64,000 bases of DNA, taken from Nannobrachium achirus. Lineage: Eukaryota; Chordata; Actinopteri; Myctophiformes; Myctophidae. Positions 58,855 to 64,000 of this stretch are shown here, one piece after another. The DNA lies in NCBI GenBank assembly GCA_963921795.1, contig OY997659.1:55417872-55481871 (forward strand). Direction: 5' to 3'. Under the pieces are notes generated by a model. It saw nothing but the letters and a program-made list of their open reading frames with translations, had not been told where the DNA came from and did not search any database. The position numbers and the translations under genes were made by a program. Each line of letters starts with the position of its first letter. Positions within the stretch are counted from its first letter, which is position 1.

Positions 58855-61104
58855 TTTGTGAGTTGATGTTGTGTTTTTTTATTAAATTAGCCTAGATGTT
58901 ATAGCTCGATGCCAGATTATCCAGGGTTAAACTTTTAGTAAAACAATTGTATTTATGGATTCAAGTTTGTATTAATTTCAATCAGAGTCATTATTGTATG
59001 ATTTGGGTTAGGGATAAAATATTATATTTCAGTTTTTGGGTGAATATTGAAGCCGTTTGATAGGATTCCGGTTTAACCAATCCTCTATCAAGTCCCTGCA
59101 TTTTCCATCTAATACCTAACCCTACAAATGACCAAGCTCCTCCCTTTAGGGGTTAGGTTTCTTGGTTGGCTCGTTATGTGCAAACTTAACTCACCTGGTG
59201 TTGTTTGAGAGACAGAGAGTGAGGAAAGAGAGAAGGAAGGTTGCACCAAACAGAGAGTGAGGAAAGAGAGAAGGAAGGTTGCACCAAAATGCCTGTGAGT
59301 AATATTATAGGTTTATCGAATTAGCCCAGATTTTTTGCATTGAATACATATTATCTAGGGTTAGGTTTTTAGTAAATCAATTGTTTTTATCGATTCAAGC
59401 TTTCTTTGCTATATCTTTGACTTGCATTGTATTCAAAACACCTTGGGATTGAATTGTATGTGAAACAATTGTATTTATGGATTCAAGTTTGTTTTAATTT
59501 CAATCAGAGTCATTATTGTATGATTTGGCTACGGGATAAAATATCAGTTTTTGGGTGAATATTGAAGCCGTTTGATAGGATTCCGGTATAGATAGCTCCT
59601 CCCTTTAGGGGTTAGGTTTCTTGGTTGGCTCGTTATTTGCAAACCTAACTCACCTGGTGTTGTTTGAGAGACAGAGAGTGAGGAAGGAGAGAGAAGGAAG
59701 GTTGCACCGAAATGCCTGTGAGTAATATTATAGGTTTATTGAATTAGCCCAGATGTTAGTTTTTGGGTGAATATTGAAGCCGTTTGATAGGATTCCGGTT
59801 TAACCAATTGTCTATCAAGTCCATTCATTTTCCATCTAATACCTAACCCTACATATCATCCAGGGTTAAACTTTTAGTAAAACAATTGTATTTATGGATT
59901 CAAGTTTGTTTTAATTTCAATCAGAGTAATTATTTTATTATTTGGTTGCGTTAATACCTAACCCTACATATCATTTTTTTCTGTATTATTTTATGTTAAC
60001 TTGTCAGGTTGGGCTATATTGTTTGGGTGTTTTGGCTGGTTGTTGCTTGCTTTCACAACTATTTATCAAACTTCCTTGCTCTTTAACCCAATTACAAGTT
60101 AGCCCCTAACCAAAACGGTACTTTGGTCAGGCCTGATGTAATATCAAGCTCTATTGTTCAATTTAATACCTAACCCTACAAATTACCAAGCTCCTCCCTT
60201 TAGGGGTTAGGTTTCTTGGTTGGCTCGTTATGTGCAAACTTAACTCACCTGGTGTTGTTTGAGAGACAGAGAGTGAGGAAAGAGAGAAGGAAGGTTGCAC
60301 CAAACAGAGAGTGAGGAAAGAGAGAAGGAAGGTTGCACCAAAATGCCTGTGAGTAATATTATAGGTTTATCGAATTAGCCCAGATTTTTTGCATTGAATA
60401 CATATTATCTAGGGTTAGTTTTTTAGTAAATCAATTGTTTTTATCGATTCAAGCTTTCTTTGCTATATCTTTGACTTGCATTGTATTCAAAACACCTTGG
60501 GATTGAATTGTATGTGAAACAATTGTATTTATGGATTCAAGTTTGTTTTAATTTCAATCAGAGTCATTATTGTATGATTTGGCTACGGGATAAAATATCA
60601 GTTTTTGGGTGAATATTGAAGCCGTTTGATAGGATTCCGGTATAGATAGCTCCTCCCTTTAGGGGTTAGGTTTCTTGGTTGGCTCGTTATTTGCAAACCT
60701 AACTCACCTGGTGTTGTTTGAGAGACAGAGAGTGAGGAAGGAGAGAGAAGGAAGGTTGCACCGAAATGCCTGTGAGTAATATTATAGGTTTATTGAATTA
60801 GCCCAGATGTTATGCATTGAATACATATTATCTAAGGTTAGGTTTTTAGTAAAACAATTGTTTTTATCGATTCAAGCTTTCTTTGTTATGTAAAGACTTG
60901 CATTGTCTTCAAAACACTTGGGATTGACTTGTATTTTACAGTGTGTTTTATAAGTATAATGTGTCATTATCCAAATTTTTACTGTATCATTTTATATTAA
61001 CTGGTCAAGTGAACCTTAGTCAGGATGTGTTAGGGCGTGTTAGGCTGTGTTAGGGTGTGTTAGGAACTTTATATTGGGTCCAGGGGAGGTAACTTGTGTT
61101 AGGG

Positions 61105-61207
61105 TATAAGAGGAGAAAGGATATCTTTGTTTTTCAGTTTACCCAACCTTTCTGTGAGAGAGACAGCGAGGGAGGAAAGAGAGTGAAAAGGAATATTGAC
61201 CAATATG
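61105..61207 (+). promoter_or_regulatory. TATA promoter with leader and ATG, module 2 of unit C
   Basis: TATAAGAGG at 61105, ATG-TTT|GTGAGT at 61205. Confidence 0.55.
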
Positions 61208-61641
61208 TTTGTGAGTTGATGTTGTGTTTTTTTATTAAATTAGCCTAGATGTTATAGCTCGATGCCAGATTATCCAGGGTTAAACTTTTAGTAAAACAAT
61301 TGTATTCATGGATTCAAGTTTGTATTAATTTCAATCAGATTCATTATTGTATGATTTGGGTTAGGGATAAAATATCATATTTCAGTTTTTGGGTGAATAT
61401 TGAAGCCGTTTGATAGGATTCCGGTTTAACCAATCCTCTATCAAGTCCCTGCATTTTCCATCTGATACCTAACCCTACAAATTACCAAGCTCCTCCCTTT
61501 AGGGGTTAGGTTTCTTGGTTGGCTCGTTATGTGCAAACTTAACTCACCTGGTGTTGTTTGAGAGACAGAGAGTGAGGAAAGAGAGAAGGAAGGTTGCACC
61601 AAACAGAGAGTGAGGAAAGAGAGAAGGAAGGTTGCACCAAA

Positions 61642-61647
61642 ATGCCT
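61642..61647 (+). CDS. Candidate first coding exon (Met-Pro) nearest gene D
   Basis: ATG-CCT with immediate GTGAGT donor, equivalent of 20492. Phase 0 joins to exon 62599-62747. Confidence 0.5.
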
Positions 61648-62598
61648 GTGAGTAATATTATAGGTTTATCGAATTAGCCCAGATGTTTTGCATTGAATAC
61701 ATATTATCTAAGGTTAGGTTTTTAGTAAATCAATTGTTTTTATCGATTCAAGCTTTCTTTGCTATATCTTTGACTTGCATTGTATTCAAAACACCTTGGG
61801 TTTGAATTGTATGTGAAACAATTGTATTTATGGACTCAAATTTGTTTTAATTTCAATCAGAGTCATTATTGTATGATTTGGCTACGGGATAAAATATCAG
61901 TTTTTGGGTGAATATTGAAGCCGTTTGATAGGATTCCGGTTTAACCAATTGTCTATCAAGTCCATTCATTTTCCATCTAATACCTAACCCTACATATCAT
62001 CCAGGGTTAAACTTTTAGTAAAACAATTGTATTTATGGATTCAAGTTTGTTTTAATTTCAATCAGAGTAATTATTTTATTATTTGGTTGCGTTAATACCT
62101 AACCCTACATATCATTTTTTTCTGTATTATTTTATGTTAACTTGTCAGGTTGGGCTATATTGTTTGGGTGTTTTGGCTGGTTGTTGCTTGCTTTCACAAC
62201 TATTTATCAAACTTCCTTGCTCTTTAACCCAATTACAAGTTAGCCCCCTAACCAAAACGGTACTTTGGTCAGGCCTGATGTAATATCAAGCTCTATTGTT
62301 CAATGGCCCAAAATTCTGCAAAACCCCTAACCCTGCTAAACTTATTCTGCCCAGCGCTGATCGGATCTTCCCACATGTTAGGATAATATGATTGGTTTGT
62401 TAATTTTTTGTTATAATATGAGATTTTTATTGGGTATTATTCAGTTACTTGATCAAATCCAAACAGAACAACTTACGCAAAACAGCAGGTTTCTTTTCTT
62501 ACAGCTTGTCATGAAGTTTGGCTTTAGACCCAACTTCCTTCTAATTAAAATTGCTATGTGACCCAATTACTGACAATCACCTTTTTTGACTCATCTAG

Positions 62599-63692
62599 AG
62601 ACCGAGTAAAGTGCACGCTACCGTAGTCGCCTGTCCCATGGTCGGCTGTCGCCAAGGGGAGTGTTTTATAAAAACCCACCTGGTGAAAAAACACAAGGTG
62701 GAAAACGATGTCGAGAGAAATCTTATTCAAGATTATGCCAATGGCAGGTAAAGTCGATCCCATTAATGAGACCATGATTATTCTGTAATGGTGCAATAAG
62801 CAGACACTTTCAAAACTGATGTTGCTTACCTTGTCTTCACTTGTTAGAATCCACGACGGGGACACCCTCGATTGTGTGTTATGTGGAAAGGAAAATAACA
62901 CAAGGCTGGACAAGCACTTTAGAGACAAGCATGACCTACCTATCGGTGTAAGTTCTTTTTTTTTGCTTGCTACTTATTAAAGATTTGGTCAAATTAGAGT
63001 GTATGTTGACTGGATCTCACTGGACCAAAATTGTGTGGTTAACCAGACTGTACTCTTCAACAGGAGACAGACAACCGAAGATTGTTCATCACCGCCAAAC
63101 GGCAATTAACGCTGGGGAAGCTGGCTAATCTAAGAGCCTCCGGCGTGGCGATGGTCAGCGAGCTGGACCTTGTGGAAGGAGGTAGGTTGAACTGCCGTTC
63201 CAATTGTAAGTATGGGATAATTTTTTTGTCATTGTTCAGGGTCTTTGGTGGGTTTTGGGATGGGGTGTCTGTTAAGGGTTTGGTGATTTCTTTCTCCATG
63301 ATATTTTTTTCTAATCGGAATCATCATTCGAGGATGTATCAGAATGTGTATACCATAACAACTAGGTTAATAATTTTAGTTTCAGCTCCAGTTCCTCCAC
63401 GGCCAAACCCCTTGCCTAACCCCCTGCCTCCTGCTCCCCGGGCCCTCCAGCCCCACGGAGGTAGGTTCAATTCCCGTTCCAGTTTTATGAAGACTTTTCT
63501 GTTGCGTATAATCTAAATTAATTGTTTTGTTTTGTTTTTTCAAACAGGTCCAGCACCTCAGGTCGACCTGCTCCCAGGAGGTAGGTTTGATTTCAGTTCC
63601 AATTTTATGAAGACTTGTCTGTTGCGTAACATCTAAGTTAATAGTTTTTGTGTCAACAGGTCTTGACCAAGATGTCAATCACCAAGATGCCG
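62599..63692 (+). CDS. Gene copy D, 5' exons: zinc fingers and proline-rich exons
   Basis: Exons 62599-62747 (first C2H2 finger), 62848-62947 (second finger), 63064-63181, 63386-63460, 63548-63580 and 63660-63692, identical to copy C. The rest lies beyond the window. The next exon is again interrupted by the foldback element from about 63775. Confidence 0.7.
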
Positions 63693-63774
63693 GTAGGTTC
63701 AATTTCCGTTCCAATTTTATGAAGACTTGTCTGTTGCTTAACAACTAAGTTAATTATTTTTCTCTCAACAGGTC

Positions 63775-64000
63775 GGTTCTCAATTCCGAAGGTCCATTGG
63801 TCGGAAGGTTCTCACTTCCGAAGGTTCTATATTCCGAAAATGGGCTCTTTACTCCGAAAACTGAATCCCATTGTTCCGAAGGTTCTCAATTCCGAAATCA
63901 CCGGGGTTTCATTGGGCCAACGATGTCAAAGGGCGCTCTCCATGGTGCCAAAATGAGCAAGAAAAAAAAAAAAAAGAAAAAAAATAACCTTGGCAGTCAG
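63775..64000. mobile_element. Foldback element, left end, gene D
   Basis: Start of the element with its TTCCGAAGGTTCT motif array; cut by the window end. Confidence 0.75.

Larger units (their letters stand above)
57995..62304 (+). promoter_or_regulatory. Tandem promoter/first-exon array, upstream of gene D
   Basis: ATG-CCT|GTGAGT starts at 58423, 59289, 59712, 60343, 60766 and 61642; ATG-TTT|GTGAGT at 58852 and 61205; ATG-CTT|GTGAGT at 58025. Same structure as the array before gene C. Confidence 0.65.
62305..64000 (+). repeat. Macro-repeat unit D, start only
   Basis: Beginning of a further unit at +20,575 from unit C. It holds the 5' exons of gene copy D and the first 226 bp or so of the foldback element before the window ends, so the array continues beyond the right edge. 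Confidence 0.9.

Overview
The window looks like teleost fish nuclear DNA. Genes are split by GT-AG introns with polypyrimidine tracts and AATAAA signals. There are long AC, GA/CT and TA microsatellites, fish-type hAT/MITE fragments and a LINE 3' tail of the TTTATTNTCCC..GGGGAAATT type. No bacterial operon, rRNA gene, CRISPR array or capsid/polymerase gene was seen. The species is not identifiable from what I can read.

The whole window is a head-to-tail array of one large unit, here called A (partial, 1-21154), B (21155-41729), C (41730-62304) and D (62305-end). B and C have a period of 20,575 bp and appear identical wherever I compared them, including microsatellite lengths. Unit A is longer and rearranged. 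It has an extra 480-bp gene segment, a second copy of a gene fragment set between two blocks of an 801-bp repeat, and an extra 2,353-bp block of promoter repeats.

Each unit carries one multi-exon plus-strand gene. From 5' to 3' it encodes two C2H2-type zinc fingers, a linker exon, small proline-rich exons, a segment resembling the catalytic part of a tyrosine recombinase (Crypton-like, with no evident nucleophilic tyrosine), an array of 45-nt proline-rich microexons on 221-bp modules, a long acidic-then-basic exon and a proline-rich last exon. Almost every exon from the linker onward is phase 1-1, so modules can be gained, lost or skipped without changing frame. Copies: A (3' part, 110 to about 4217), B (21449-30562), C (42024-51137) and D (5' part, from 62599).

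Upstream of each gene copy lies a 4-7 kb array of degenerate 0.4-0.6 kb modules. Each module ends in a short purine-rich leader, ATG plus one codon, then a GTGAGT splice donor: ATG-CCT|GTGAGT, ATG-TTT|GTGAGT, and one ATG-CTT|GTGAGT. The phase 0 junction fits the zinc-finger exon exactly and would start the protein M-P-R-P-S-K. One module class also has TATAAGAGG with an initiator-like TCAGTTT 30 bp downstream and the ATG 100 bp downstream. I read this as a tandem array of alternative promoters and first coding exons, the most unusual feature here.

A 4.1-kb foldback-type element with inverted arms of more than 1 kb sits inside one of the small proline-rich exons of copies B, C and D. It is intronic if that exon is skipped. 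Downstream of each gene are 160-bp 3' UTR repeats, a polyadenylation signal, a short spacer with TTAGGG-like motifs, the 801-bp repeat block, a MITE-like end, an AC microsatellite, a nested transposon-remnant block, then the next promoter array. Gene function, expression and species are inference only. An assembly artefact for the B/C identity has not been excluded.
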